Shown piece after piece: positions 10,101 to 16,630 of a DNA stretch of 34,256 bases. The position numbers were made by a program, and so were the translations under genes. Origin of the DNA: Planctomycetia bacterium (GTDB lineage Bacteria; Planctomycetota; MHYJ01; WSZJ01). The notes under the pieces are model-generated. The model was not told the DNA's origin. It saw nothing but the letters and a program-made list of their open reading frames with translations, and made no database searches. The DNA is taken from NCBI GenBank assembly GCA_020849035.1, contig JADLHC010000229.1:1-34256 (forward strand). The letters run 5' to 3'. Numbering within the stretch: the first letter of the stretch is position 1; each line of letters begins with the position of its first letter.

Positions 10101-10970
10101 CTCGATCTCGCTCTGGCAGGGTATGACGACGCGGCCTCCGTCCCGATCTCGAGGATCTATCGAAACGATTCGGGCGGTGTGTTCACGGACATCGGGGCGT
10201 CGCTGACGGGATGCTACGTGTGCTCGCTGGCGTGGGGCGACTATGACAACGACGGAGACCTGGATCTCGCCCTCCTTGGCGGCACCGGACCCAGCCGATT
10301 TACGAGGATCTACCGCAATGACGGCGCATCAGGCTTCACGGACATCGTGGCCGGCCTGATCGGCCTCGGCTATGGATTCCTCGCGTGGGGAGACAGCGAC
10401 AACGACGGGGACCTCGACCTCGCGATGATGGGAGACAGTGCATTCACCGTCACTTCCAGGATCTACAGGAATGGCGGCGGCATCTTCGCCAATACCGGCG
10501 CAACGATCACTCAGATGTTCCAAGGGGGACTCTGCTGGGGCGACTACGACAACGACGGAGACCTGGACCTTGCCATGAACGGGCAGACGGTCTCCGGCCA
10601 GTCCTCGCCGATCTACCGGAACGTCACGGCTGCCTCGAACGTCCCGCCGACCGCGCCGGGAAGCCTCACGGCCGTGGTTTCTCCCGGGTCGGTCGCCTTC
10701 TCCTGGAGCGTCGCGACCGACGACCACACACCCGTCGCGGGACTGAACTACAACCTTCGTGTCGGGAAGACCCCCGGAGGCTGCGACGTCGTGCCGCCCA
10801 TGTCCGATCCGGTCACGGGCCGTCGCCGAGTTCCCCAGCGTGGCCCGATCCAACTCTCGTCCAGCACGCTGTCCCTGCCGCCGGGAACTTACTACTGGAG
10901 CGTCCAGGCCATCGACAGCGCGTTCCTGGGAGGTTCGTGGAGCGCGGAAGGGAGCTTCACCGTTCCCTGA
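7107..10970 (+). CDS. large lipoprotein with Ig-like, FG-GAP/VCBS and Fn3-like repeats
   Basis: A 1287-residue protein. The signal peptide ends in the lipobox LLAGC, predicting a lipidated Cys around residue 22. A Gly/Ser linker and 21 consecutive prolines follow. Two Ig-like units with the 'PNGGE' signature come next, then seven repeats centred on 'WGDYDNDGDLDLA' with EF-hand-like DxDxDG calcium loops. An Fn3-like unit ending in PPGTYYWSVQAID completes the first half. The block then recurs with one Ig-like unit, seven more repeats and a second Fn3-like unit. FG-GAP/VCBS repeats form beta-propeller blades, and seven blades make one propeller, so two propellers are predicted. A surface adhesive or binding role is inference. 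ATG 7107 is preceded by GGGGGAGA, a good ribosome site, and the signal peptide starts there. The ORF-track start at 6798 is too early. Confidence 0.88.
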   Translation: MSFRAVCAVAILVSGFLLAGCKHQGSGGGSSSGSSSGGKPSPPPPPPPPPPPPPPPPPPPPPSAPVLVSPNGGEFWPVGASSSVTWTPADAASPVDLEISTDGATWSLLAAGLTNDGMEIVTAPGTPSTTARVRVTETASGASDISDADFVLSGIRVLFPNGGETWATGGPATVTWVGAGFAGTVDIEISTDGTTWSPLATATPNDGTQTVTAPAILATTARVRVSETTGALSDVSDADFSIAAPWVDVGAGLMGIWQGAIEWGDYDNDGDLDLAAAGYVDWVAMPARIYRNDGGGVFTDIGATLPAVYSCGVAWGDYDRDGDLDLALVGNTSGSTAIARVFRNDGAGVFKDIAAGMIGTAWVRDVAWGDYDNDGDLDLAYTGYVYGDTAHFRLYRNDGGDKFTDIAPALPNLYQTAIAWGDYDNDGDLDLALAGYSISLGNITRVYRNDGDGVFTDIGAGLTGVAWADIAWGDYDNDGDLDLCVAGETTTARVSRIYRNDGSGVFVDIAAPIVDVRYAAVAWGDHDNDGDLDLAISGGIGSLGNATRVYRNDGGIFSDIGAPLTDVRNSNLAWGDFDGDGDLDLAVAGWQTSTTPQILRIFRNNQGVLNAEPGAPGGLTAIPAAGAVGLSWGAAVDDHTPAAGLDYNLRIGTSPGGQDVCAPMADTGTGARQLPWMGLIRGGGIDASLPPGTYYWSVQAIDPGLAGGAWALEASFVVPAPPPVLTVLSPNGGETWTIGVPAIVTWLPVDTGSPVNIELTLDGTTWFMIAAGVVNDGSHVISPPATPSMTARVRVTETSSGTIDASDADFNIGESWQDIVAGISEVKLSGLAWGDYDGDGDLDLVMGGLLGSGDATTRIYRNDGIDVFVDILAGLPDLWQCSFAWGDYDRDGDLDLAMIGGIPTAGGVYFSRIYRNDGADKFTDIGAPLTPVKSGSLAWGDFDQDGDLDLLLAGSAVGGAVANIYRNDGGGIFTDIVAGLTGVFQCSAAWGDHDLDGDLDLALAGYDDAASVPISRIYRNDSGGVFTDIGASLTGCYVCSLAWGDYDNDGDLDLALLGGTGPSRFTRIYRNDGASGFTDIVAGLIGLGYGFLAWGDSDNDGDLDLAMMGDSAFTVTSRIYRNGGGIFANTGATITQMFQGGLCWGDYDNDGDLDLAMNGQTVSGQSSPIYRNVTAASNVPPTAPGSLTAVVSPGSVAFSWSVATDDHTPVAGLNYNLRVGKTPGGCDVVPPMSDPVTGRRRVPQRGPIQLSSSTLSLPPGTYYWSVQAIDSAFLGGSWSAEGSFTVP
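7230..7292 (+). repeat. polyproline tract (21 codons)
   Basis: Twenty-one consecutive CCN codons (mixed CCC, CCT, CCG) encode an extended stalk between the lipid anchor and the first Ig-like unit. The low-complexity DNA is prone to length change. Confidence 0.9.
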
Positions 10971-11035
10971 GCGATTGACCAGAAGTCCGTTGAGTTACCC
11001 GTCTTAGTCAGTCGGCGCTTTTCCAGCACGATCCC

Positions 11036-11570
11036 TCAGGCGAGGTTGAGGTCTTCTATGAGCGTATTCAATGCGCGCTCGACGGCTGGCAAGAGACCCA
11101 TCTCGGTGCCGAAGAAATGGTGGAAGAGGTAACGGAACTTCAGGTGATTCCGGACTCGCTCGATCCGGTTGTGGGTTGGTGAGTAGTGAGGCGACCAGGT
11201 GACTTCGATCCGGTCCGCGGCCTCTTCCAGGAGGGCGCAGACCGTTTGCGTTTCGTGGTAGGAGACAATGTCGAGGACGCGCGTGACTTTCCAGCCGCGG
11301 TCGCGCGAAAGCAACTCCCGCAGGAACGCGAGGAAGAAACCGGTCGTCGTACGTCGGCGGCCGCCCCGGGCGGCCGCGATCGCGGAGCGCCTCGACGCCG
11401 CCCTCGCCAAGTCGCTTCAGCCAGCCGTAGACCGCTGCAGCGGTCACGTCCACGGCTTCGGCCATGTCACCGACGCTCCACCCGCTGGACTGGAGCGCAA
11501 CCGCTCGCGCTCGGCAGAACTCCGCAATGCTCCTCTCTGCATCTGCCGGAGCCCTTCACGATCCTTGTCC
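11036..11570 (-). pseudogene. IS630-family transposase relic
   Basis: The minus strand carries an N-terminal helix-turn-helix part (SVGDMAEAVDVTAAAVYGWL, then a GRPGRPP linker). It jumps directly to the C-terminal catalytic half (LAFLRELL ... VLDIVSYHETQTV ... SPHYSPTHNRIERVRNHLK). That half matches the IS630/Tc1-mariner pattern, with the second Asp in VLD and the Glu in NRIE. About 130 residues carrying the first catalytic Asp are missing. The two halves are in different frames, and the first residues (LTDKDREGLRQMQ) are in yet another frame. The element is dead. No terminal repeats were identified. Confidence 0.75.
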
Positions 11571-11602
11571 GTCAGCGCCCGGACCGGTAGACAGTATGGA
11601 GT

Positions 11603-11673
11603 GACCGGCTCCAGTTCGCGTTTCGCGGGTTAGTGTCCAAGGACACCAGAGCCGCAAGCGAAAGGAGCCGGTC
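11603..11673 (+). other. structured leader of IS110-like relic, possible bridge-RNA region
   Basis: GACCGGCTCC at 11603-11612 is perfectly complementary to GGAGCCGGTC at 11664-11673, which abuts the ATG at 11674. Inside lies GTGTCCAAGGACAC, a second hairpin (11633-11646). IS110 elements encode a bridge (seek) RNA in a non-coding end next to the recombinase gene. The position and foldability fit that, but an RNA is not demonstrated, and the outer stem would sequester the ribosome site instead. Confidence 0.35.
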
Positions 11674-11788
11674 ATGGAAAAGCGTAGCAGCTTCGTCGGT
11701 CTCGACGCACACAAGGCAACGATCCAGGTCTGTCTGTTGCGAGAGCGCGAAGCGCCCGTCGAGTGGCAGGTCCCGAACGAGGCCTCGG
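11674..11788 (+). pseudogene. IS110/IS1111-family transposase, N-terminal fragment
   Basis: It starts with ATG after AAAGGAG and reads MEKRSSFVGLDAHKATIQVC, then about 20 further residues. 'VGLDAHK' is the hallmark first acidic motif of the DEDD (RuvC-like) transposases of IS110/IS1111. The frame is then cut by the left end of the IS21 element at 11789. No remainder of the transposase is found beyond the right end at 14189, so the rest was deleted. The 11-base sequence TTCGCGGGTTA at 11622-11632 recurs inverted at 14212-14222, compatible with subterminal repeats of the interrupted element. Confidence 0.75.
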
Positions 11789-11838
11789 TGCCAGTTCCGA
11801 TAATTCTGGCCGGGAGTTTTCCGGAAATTCTGGCCGGG
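11789..11838. repeat. IS21 left terminal repeat
   Basis: It reads TG, then TTCC, then AATTCTGGCCGGG, then TTTTCCGG, then AAATTCTGGCCGGG. It aligns without gaps to the complement of 14140-14189. Confidence 0.8.
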
Positions 11839-11904
11839 TCGCTGTCCCCGTAGGGTTGCCGACTTCGTCCGCGATCGGGCGGACTGACAGTCGGAGCGCA
11901 CGGG

Positions 11905-13284
11905 ATGATCGACCTGTTGAAGAGGCACGCCGTGCAGGTGCTCAGGGCGGCCGGACACACGTGGGAGGACGTCGCTCGGCGCGTCGGCGTGTCGGAGCGA
12001 AACGCCAGACGCATCGGAAAGGAGCCTCTCGTGTCCGCTGAACAGCTGATGGAGATTCGCAAGGGCGCGGGACGACCGCCCATCGTCGACCGCTTCCGCG
12101 ACTTCGTTGCGACGACCCTTGAAGAGACGCCCGAGTTGCCGGGAGGCGAAGTCCTTCGGCTGATGAGAGAGAAGGGCCACGAGGGCGGGAAGTCGGCTGC
12201 GTACGAGCTCATCAAGTCACAGCGACGCGAACCCGCGCGCTCGCCGCTCGTGCGATTCGAGGGCCTGGCCGGCGAATTCTCGCAGCACGACTTCGGGGAG
12301 GTGACGGTCACGTACCTCTCCGGGAAGTCGGAGACGATCGAATTCTTCGCGTCACGTCTCAAGTACTCGCGCTTCGTGGATGTGGTCCTGACGCCGGACC
12401 AGAAGGTCGAGTCCGTCGTGCGGGGACTGATCCACGGATTCGAAGTCTTCGGCGGCGTGCCGCTGGCGTGCGTCTTCGACAACCCGAGGACCATCGTCAT
12501 CTCGCACAAGAAGCGGGAGTGGAACCCGACCTTTGCCAGGGTCGTGCTGGACTTCCGATTCGCCGCGGAGCTCTGCACGCCGCGACGCGCGAACCAGAAG
12601 GGCTCGGTGGAGAACCTCGTGGGGTGGGTGAAGTCGTCCTTCTTCAAGGTCAGGAAGTTTCACGACCGAGAGGATCTCGAAAAGCAGCTCGCCGAATGGC
12701 TCGAAGAAGTCAACGACCGCCGGCCGTGCCGGGCCACCGGGATCATTCCGCGAGTCCGACTGAAGGAGGAGAGGCGTCGCCTGCGGCCGATCAAATGCCG
12801 CGCGAGCAAGTACGCGCTGCACTTTCCCGTCGTCGTGGGGCCGACCGGGATGGTCGAGCATGACGGCATCCGCTACGCGATGCCTCCGAAGTCCATCGGC
12901 ATTCCCGGCACGCTGCATCTTTACCCGGACAGCGTCCGTATCGTCGCCGGGCGCCACGAACGCTCCCTTCCGCGGTTTCCTGAGGCGGGCAATTCCGTCT
13001 GGGCCCCCGAGGACAGGTCCGCGTTGCTCGCCGCCGTGTCGGGCGAGCGCGGCCGGCTCTACGCCAAACGCCAGCAGTTGCTGGAGCTGGGCAAGGACAT
13101 GCAGGACTTCCTCACCGAGGTCGTCCACCGCCATCCGCATTGCTGGAAAGGCGACGTCGAACGGCTTCACGAGCTGCTCTGCCATCTCGGTCCATCCGCG
13201 ATCCTGGGCGCCGTCCACGGCGCGATGGAGGAGCGCGTCTTCACCGCTGCGCGCGTCGAGGAATTCGTGGAGGTCCACGCATGA
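11905..13284 (+). CDS. istA: IS21 transposase IstA
   Basis: A 459-residue protein. It has an N-terminal helix-turn-helix (EDVARRVGVSERNARRI) and then an rve/DDE integrase core. The catalytic residues are visible: Asp in 'SQHDFGEV', Asp in 'ACVFDNPRT' and Glu in 'KGSVENLVGW'. The C-terminal Mu-type DNA-binding segment is present. Length is within the IS21 IstA range. It cuts and joins the element ends, working with the IstB ATPase. Its stop overlaps the istB start (ATGA), so the two are translationally coupled. No frameshift is seen and it looks functional. Confidence 0.93.
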   Translation: MIDLLKRHAVQVLRAAGHTWEDVARRVGVSERNARRIGKEPLVSAEQLMEIRKGAGRPPIVDRFRDFVATTLEETPELPGGEVLRLMREKGHEGGKSAAYELIKSQRREPARSPLVRFEGLAGEFSQHDFGEVTVTYLSGKSETIEFFASRLKYSRFVDVVLTPDQKVESVVRGLIHGFEVFGGVPLACVFDNPRTIVISHKKREWNPTFARVVLDFRFAAELCTPRRANQKGSVENLVGWVKSSFFKVRKFHDREDLEKQLAEWLEEVNDRRPCRATGIIPRVRLKEERRRLRPIKCRASKYALHFPVVVGPTGMVEHDGIRYAMPPKSIGIPGTLHLYPDSVRIVAGRHERSLPRFPEAGNSVWAPEDRSALLAAVSGERGRLYAKRQQLLELGKDMQDFLTEVVHRHPHCWKGDVERLHELLCHLGPSAILGAVHGAMEERVFTAARVEEFVEVHA

Positions 13285-14306
13285 CCGTCGCCATCGACCT
13301 GGAACGCATGCTCCGCCGTCTCCATCTCCCCACGGTGCGACGCCTCTACTCTGAGCTTGAGTGTCGCGCGGAGAAGGAGGGGATGTCCTACCGGGACTAC
13401 CTCGAGATCTTGATCGCCGAGGAGGTCGCCCACCGCGCGCAGACCCGCATCGAACGATCCGTGCGTCGCGCCCGCTTCCCCTTCCTCGCCACCATCGAGG
13501 ACTTCGACTTCACCTTCCAGACTTCTATCCGCCAGCAGCTCCTCGGCAGCTATCTCGGACCCGAGCTCGTCTCCGAAGCTCGCTCCGTCGTCTTCCTCGG
13601 TCCCAGCGGCACGGGCAAAACGCACTTGGCCATCTCGATCGCCTACCGAGCAATCCAAAACGGCTGCGAGGCGCTCTTCGTCGACGCCGATCATCTGCTC
13701 CAGAAGCTCTCCCGCGCCGGCGAGGTGGGATCGCTGCGCGACGTCCTGCCCCAGTACGTCGAACCCGACGTCCTCGTCATCGACGAGGTGGGCTACCTCT
13801 CGCATCGTCCCGACGCGGCGAACGTCCTCTTCCAGGTCGTCAACGAGCGTTACCTCAAGAGGCGACCGATGGTCTTCACGACCAACAAACCCCCAGCCTC
13901 CTGGGGCCGCGTGCTGCACGACTCCGATCTTGCGGAGGCAATCCTCGATCGCGTCCTGGAACGAGGCCGCCTGATTGAACTCCGCGGTCCGTCGTACAGA
14001 AGGCGGCACATCCCAGGACGCGCCGACGAACCCCAAAGGGGGGAGGCGGAGGGGGCACCGCCCCCTCCCGCAAAGGAAGAAGGGCGAAAGCGGCGTGACG
14101 GCCAGCCCTTCGGCCGGCGCGCCGGTTTCGCCCAGCCGGAGCCGGTCAGAATTTCCGGAAAAAGGCGGTCAGAATTTCTGGAACCCACAGCTCTGCGCCG
14201 GGAAACCGACGTAACCCGCGAATATCAGAGTGATTCGTCGTCGAAGCGCCCTGTCTCATCCGCCCCCTTCGCTTCCCTCAGCAAGAAACGACAACGACCT
14301 CGATGA
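13281..14306 (+). CDS. istB: IS21 helper ATPase IstB, C-terminus runs out of the element
   Basis: A 341-residue AAA+ (DnaC-like) ATPase. Walker A is 'GPSGTGKTH', Walker B is 'VLVIDEVGYL', and a sensor-like 'FTTNKP' follows. IstB assembles on DNA and delivers target sites to IstA. The usual protein is about 250 residues and ends soon after the PSYR motif, seen here as GPSYRRRH. This ORF lacks a stop there. It continues through a hairpin and both right-end repeats, leaves the IS at 14189 and stops 117 bases into flanking DNA. The last 90 or so residues are therefore non-homologous. The active core looks intact. Confidence 0.9.
   Translation: MTVAIDLERMLRRLHLPTVRRLYSELECRAEKEGMSYRDYLEILIAEEVAHRAQTRIERSVRRARFPFLATIEDFDFTFQTSIRQQLLGSYLGPELVSEARSVVFLGPSGTGKTHLAISIAYRAIQNGCEALFVDADHLLQKLSRAGEVGSLRDVLPQYVEPDVLVIDEVGYLSHRPDAANVLFQVVNERYLKRRPMVFTTNKPPASWGRVLHDSDLAEAILDRVLERGRLIELRGPSYRRRHIPGRADEPQRGEAEGAPPPPAKEEGRKRRDGQPFGRRAGFAQPEPVRISGKRRSEFLEPTALRRETDVTREYQSDSSSKRPVSSAPFASLSKKRQRPR
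14048..14068 (+). terminator. GC hairpin after the conserved part of istB
   Basis: GGAGGGGGC and GCCCCCTCC pair around a 3-base loop. The hairpin lies just beyond the conserved IstB sequence but inside the extended ORF. It may be the original terminator of the IS transcript, although no T run follows. Confidence 0.35.
14140..14189. repeat. IS21 right terminal repeat
   Basis: Two copies of GGTCAGAATTTC are separated by CGGAAAAAGGC, ending GGAACCCACA. It is the inverted counterpart of 11789-11838. Confidence 0.8.
14212..14222. repeat. inverted copy of TTCGCGGGTTA, likely right remnant of the IS110-like element
   Basis: TAACCCGCGAA here is the exact complement of 11622-11632. The two copies flank the IS21 insertion. 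Subterminal inverted repeats of 11-13 bases are a feature of the IS1111 group. Confidence 0.4.
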
Positions 14307-14467
14307 GAAGAAGGACAAAACGACCGGCGATCTGCGCTGGACAACGGTCACTCCATATCAGCTACTTCGGCAAGCCCCCCTCCGGTGCTCGAGTGACCAT
14401 TCCTTGGCGAGAATGTCACCGGCATATCGAGAGGGGTCTTCCTTTCACAGAACTTGCGGCCGCCTAC

Positions 14468-15085
14468 CTAGGGAGCGTCCGGCGCGAGCTTTCCGGCATC
14501 GTCGCCATCGGGCTGCCTGGGGCGATCGTCGCCAGGGCGGCTGTTGGCCGACCAGACGGACAGGGCGAGGAGGTAGAGCACGGGTCCCAGCGCTGCCCCG
14601 AGGGCAACCGGGTGCCTGGACAGCGCTGCTCCGACCACGAGGGGAAATGCGCTCGCCAGGACCCTGTACCGGGCGTTCGCCAGCTCGAATGTGTGCGACA
14701 TCTTCACCGTACCGGTCACTTCCGTCGGTCGACGTGCCATGCGCCGGAAGAGGAGGAGATTGCCTGCGTGATGGCCGAGGATGAGCGCGTACATGCTTAG
14801 CATGCCAGCGTTGATCAGGCCGAAGAGCGGTACCGGTCGGGGGAGAGTCGAGCGCTCGACGAAGAACATGGTGATCGGGACAACGACTGCCGGAACGTGG
14901 TGACGGAAGTTGAACCAGCGCCTGGTCTTCACCGCGGACCGCCACACCGGGTTCAGCTCGTAACTTCCAGAGTTGAAGTGCTTCGTATACGTGCCCTGTG
15001 CGGTGCGGGCGCCCAGGATGGTCAGGAAGTAGTCGGCCAGCATGATGGGCGCCAACAGAAGGATTTCCCAGTAGTCCCATGTCAT
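14468..15085 (-). CDS. small polytopic membrane protein of unknown function
   Basis: A 205-residue protein with four to five hydrophobic stretches: WEILLLAPIMLADYFLTILG, HHVPAVVVPITMFF, LINAGMLSMYALILG, and a long C-terminal pair around SAFPLVVGAAL and ALGPVLYLLALSVW. The N-terminal pattern DYFLT-x-x-G followed by YELNP resembles DUF5658-like small membrane proteins, but the match is loose. ATG 15085 is preferred over GTG 15097 because GAGG lies six bases upstream of it. The C-terminus is polar and cytosolic-looking. Interval 14307-14467, between it and istB, shows nothing. Confidence 0.75.
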   Translation of the reverse strand: MTWDYWEILLLAPIMLADYFLTILGARTAQGTYTKHFNSGSYELNPVWRSAVKTRRWFNFRHHVPAVVVPITMFFVERSTLPRPVPLFGLINAGMLSMYALILGHHAGNLLLFRRMARRPTEVTGTVKMSHTFELANARYRVLASAFPLVVGAALSRHPVALGAALGPVLYLLALSVWSANSRPGDDRPRQPDGDDAGKLAPDAP

Positions 15086-15270
15086 GTGTGGCCTCACTCC
15101 TCAACTGATTTGCCTGTCTCCGGGACCATGACAAGGCCACGGCGACACCGGTCTCGCCGAAAACACTTCACGTCGGATGCCGACCTCTGCCACGTTCAGG
15201 TGACGGGCGCTTTGATTCCGGATCGCCGTCGACCTGCCGCCGCGGACTTCACTGATCCTTGGGCCGCCCC

Positions 15271-15837
15271 TTACTTCCTCCTCCTGCTCACCACCTCCAT
15301 CATCTTCACTTCGTCCTTCCCCTCGCCCTTGTACATCTCCATCACGATTTCGTCCGGGCCCTTTTCCGTCTGCACCCAGCGCGTCTTCATCGGCGTGTCC
15401 TTGCCCGCGACGGTCATGGTGCCGGCGAACTCGATGGTCTTGCCGCCGTCGGCGCTGGTGCCCTCGAGGAAGGTCGGGGCGGTGCCCATGTTGTCGACGG
15501 CGTAGACGGACCATTTCTTCGTGGTGCGGTCGAAGCCGATGGTGGACTCGCCGGTGTACTTGTGGCCGCCCATGTCGCTGGTGGCGGTCATGCGGCTGAA
15601 GCGGCCGTCCATGATCATGGCGATCTCTGCGGAGCTGGTCATCTCGAACGGTTTGCCGCCGGGTTTCATCCAGAGCTTGATGCTGCGGGTCCACGAGCCG
15701 GACCACCGGGCCATCGCGGCGTGCTCGGGGCCGGGGCTGTCGTCGTCGCCGGCCGGCTTCTTGTCCTCGGACAGGAGAGGGCGGGCGGCGAGGAGGAGGG
15801 CGGCGGCGGCGAGGGCGAGGACGAGGGGATGTCTCAT
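15271..15837 (-). CDS. exported DUF1579-like protein
   Basis: A 188-residue protein. A signal peptide (MRHPLVLALAAAALLLAARPLLS) is followed by a single lipocalin-like beta domain. It shows W-S-G-S-W, then MDGRFSRM, then TIGFDRTTKKW, then VDNMGTAPTFLEG, the pattern of DUF1579. The function of that family is unknown; the fold suggests binding of a small hydrophobic ligand. The protein ends in a basic tail (VVSRRRK). The start at 15837 begins the signal peptide. TAGACT at 15873-15878 could be the -10 of a short-leader transcript. Confidence 0.8.
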   Translation of the reverse strand: MRHPLVLALAAAALLLAARPLLSEDKKPAGDDDSPGPEHAAMARWSGSWTRSIKLWMKPGGKPFEMTSSAEIAMIMDGRFSRMTATSDMGGHKYTGESTIGFDRTTKKWSVYAVDNMGTAPTFLEGTSADGGKTIEFAGTMTVAGKDTPMKTRWVQTEKGPDEIVMEMYKGEGKDEVKMMEVVSRRRK

Positions 15838-16044
15838 GGGGAGGGGCTCCGGCAAGGGTGGGAGTGAGGGGGAGTCTACGCGAGGGCGAGGGCCGGGACC
15901 AACGCCGCCGGCCCTTCCTCGCCCGCGCGCCGTCCCGGCTGGAGTCGTCGTCCGCCTGCGGTCGCGCCGCCGGGTTCGGAACCCCGCCGGGGAGGCCGCG
16001 ACACGGGTTGTCCCCGGACGCGGGCGGTCGGCGGCGCGCCCTGA

Positions 16045-16050
16045 TACGAT
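16045..16050 (+). promoter_or_regulatory. candidate -10 box upstream of tspO-like gene
   Basis: TACGAT lies about 50 bases before the ATG. Unlike the leaderless genes, this one has a ribosome site (GGAGGAGA), giving a normal leader. Confidence 0.35.
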
Positions 16051-16099
16051 TCGTTTCGGCCCCGCAGCGGGCGGGGTCCGCCAGGGAGGAGAGATTCGC

Positions 16100-16585
16100 A
16101 TGGAGCCGCAGGCGCGCCCGGCGTGGGTCCGCTGGCTGGGGCTCGTCGGGTGGCTGGCGCTGAGTTTCGGCGCGTCGGCGACGGGAGCGCTGTTCATGCC
16201 GGGGGAGTGGTACGCGTCGCTCCGGAAGCCGTCGTGGAATCCGCCGGGCTGGGTGTTCGGCCCGGTCTGGTCGGCGCTCTACGTGGCGATGGCGGTGGCG
16301 GCGTGGCGGGTGTGGCTGCAGGGCGCGTCGCCGGCGCGGCGGCGGGCGCTGGGGGCGTTCTTCGCGCAGCTCGCGCTGAACGCGCTCTGGACGCCGCTGT
16401 TCTTCGGGCTGCACCGGCCCGGCGTCGCGTTTGCGGAGATCGTCTTCCTGTGGCTGGCCATCGCGTGGACCATCGCCGCCTTCCGGCCCGTGAGTCGCGC
16501 GGCCGCGTGGCTGCTGGCCCCCTACCTGGCGTGGGTGACCTTCGCGGCCGTGCTGAACTTCACCCTCTGGCGGCTGAACGCCTGA
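16100..16585 (+). CDS. tspO: TspO/MBR family membrane protein
   Basis: A 161-residue protein with five hydrophobic helices. The family hallmarks are present: WYASLRKPSWNPPGWVFGPVW in the first loop, 'QLALNALWTPLFFG' in the middle, and a closing helix with 'AWVTFAAVLNFTLWRLN'. TspO proteins bind porphyrins or tetrapyrroles and affect stress responses and tetrapyrrole export or breakdown. Length is typical. The ATG is set by GGAGGAGA seven bases upstream. TPR3 starts 45 bases after the stop from its own promoter, so the two need not be an operon. Confidence 0.92.
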   Translation: MEPQARPAWVRWLGLVGWLALSFGASATGALFMPGEWYASLRKPSWNPPGWVFGPVWSALYVAMAVAAWRVWLQGASPARRRALGAFFAQLALNALWTPLFFGLHRPGVAFAEIVFLWLAIAWTIAAFRPVSRAAAWLLAPYLAWVTFAAVLNFTLWRLNA

Positions 16586-16618
16586 GCCGGGCCGCGTGCC
16601 GCCGCCGGGGGCATCCGA

Positions 16619-16624
16619 TACCAT
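16619..16624 (+). promoter_or_regulatory. -10 box of leaderless TPR3 gene
   Basis: TACCAT is followed by six bases (GCCGAA) and then GTG at 16631. It matches the TPR2 layout. Confidence 0.65.
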
Positions 16625-16630
16625 GCCGAA

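Larger units (their letters stand above)
11789..14189 (+). mobile_element. IS21-family insertion sequence, apparently complete
   Basis: The element is bounded by related ends of about 50 bases that begin TG and end CA. Each end holds two copies of a short internal repeat (AATTCTGGCCGGG type at left; its complement GGTCAGAATTTCCGG type at right), the multiple-terminal-repeat layout of IS21. It carries istA and istB with a 4-base ATGA overlap. It measures 2401 bp, normal for the family. No clear target duplication is visible (left flank ends CCTCGG, right flank starts GCTCTG). It is inserted into an IS110-like transposase gene. Confidence 0.85.
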
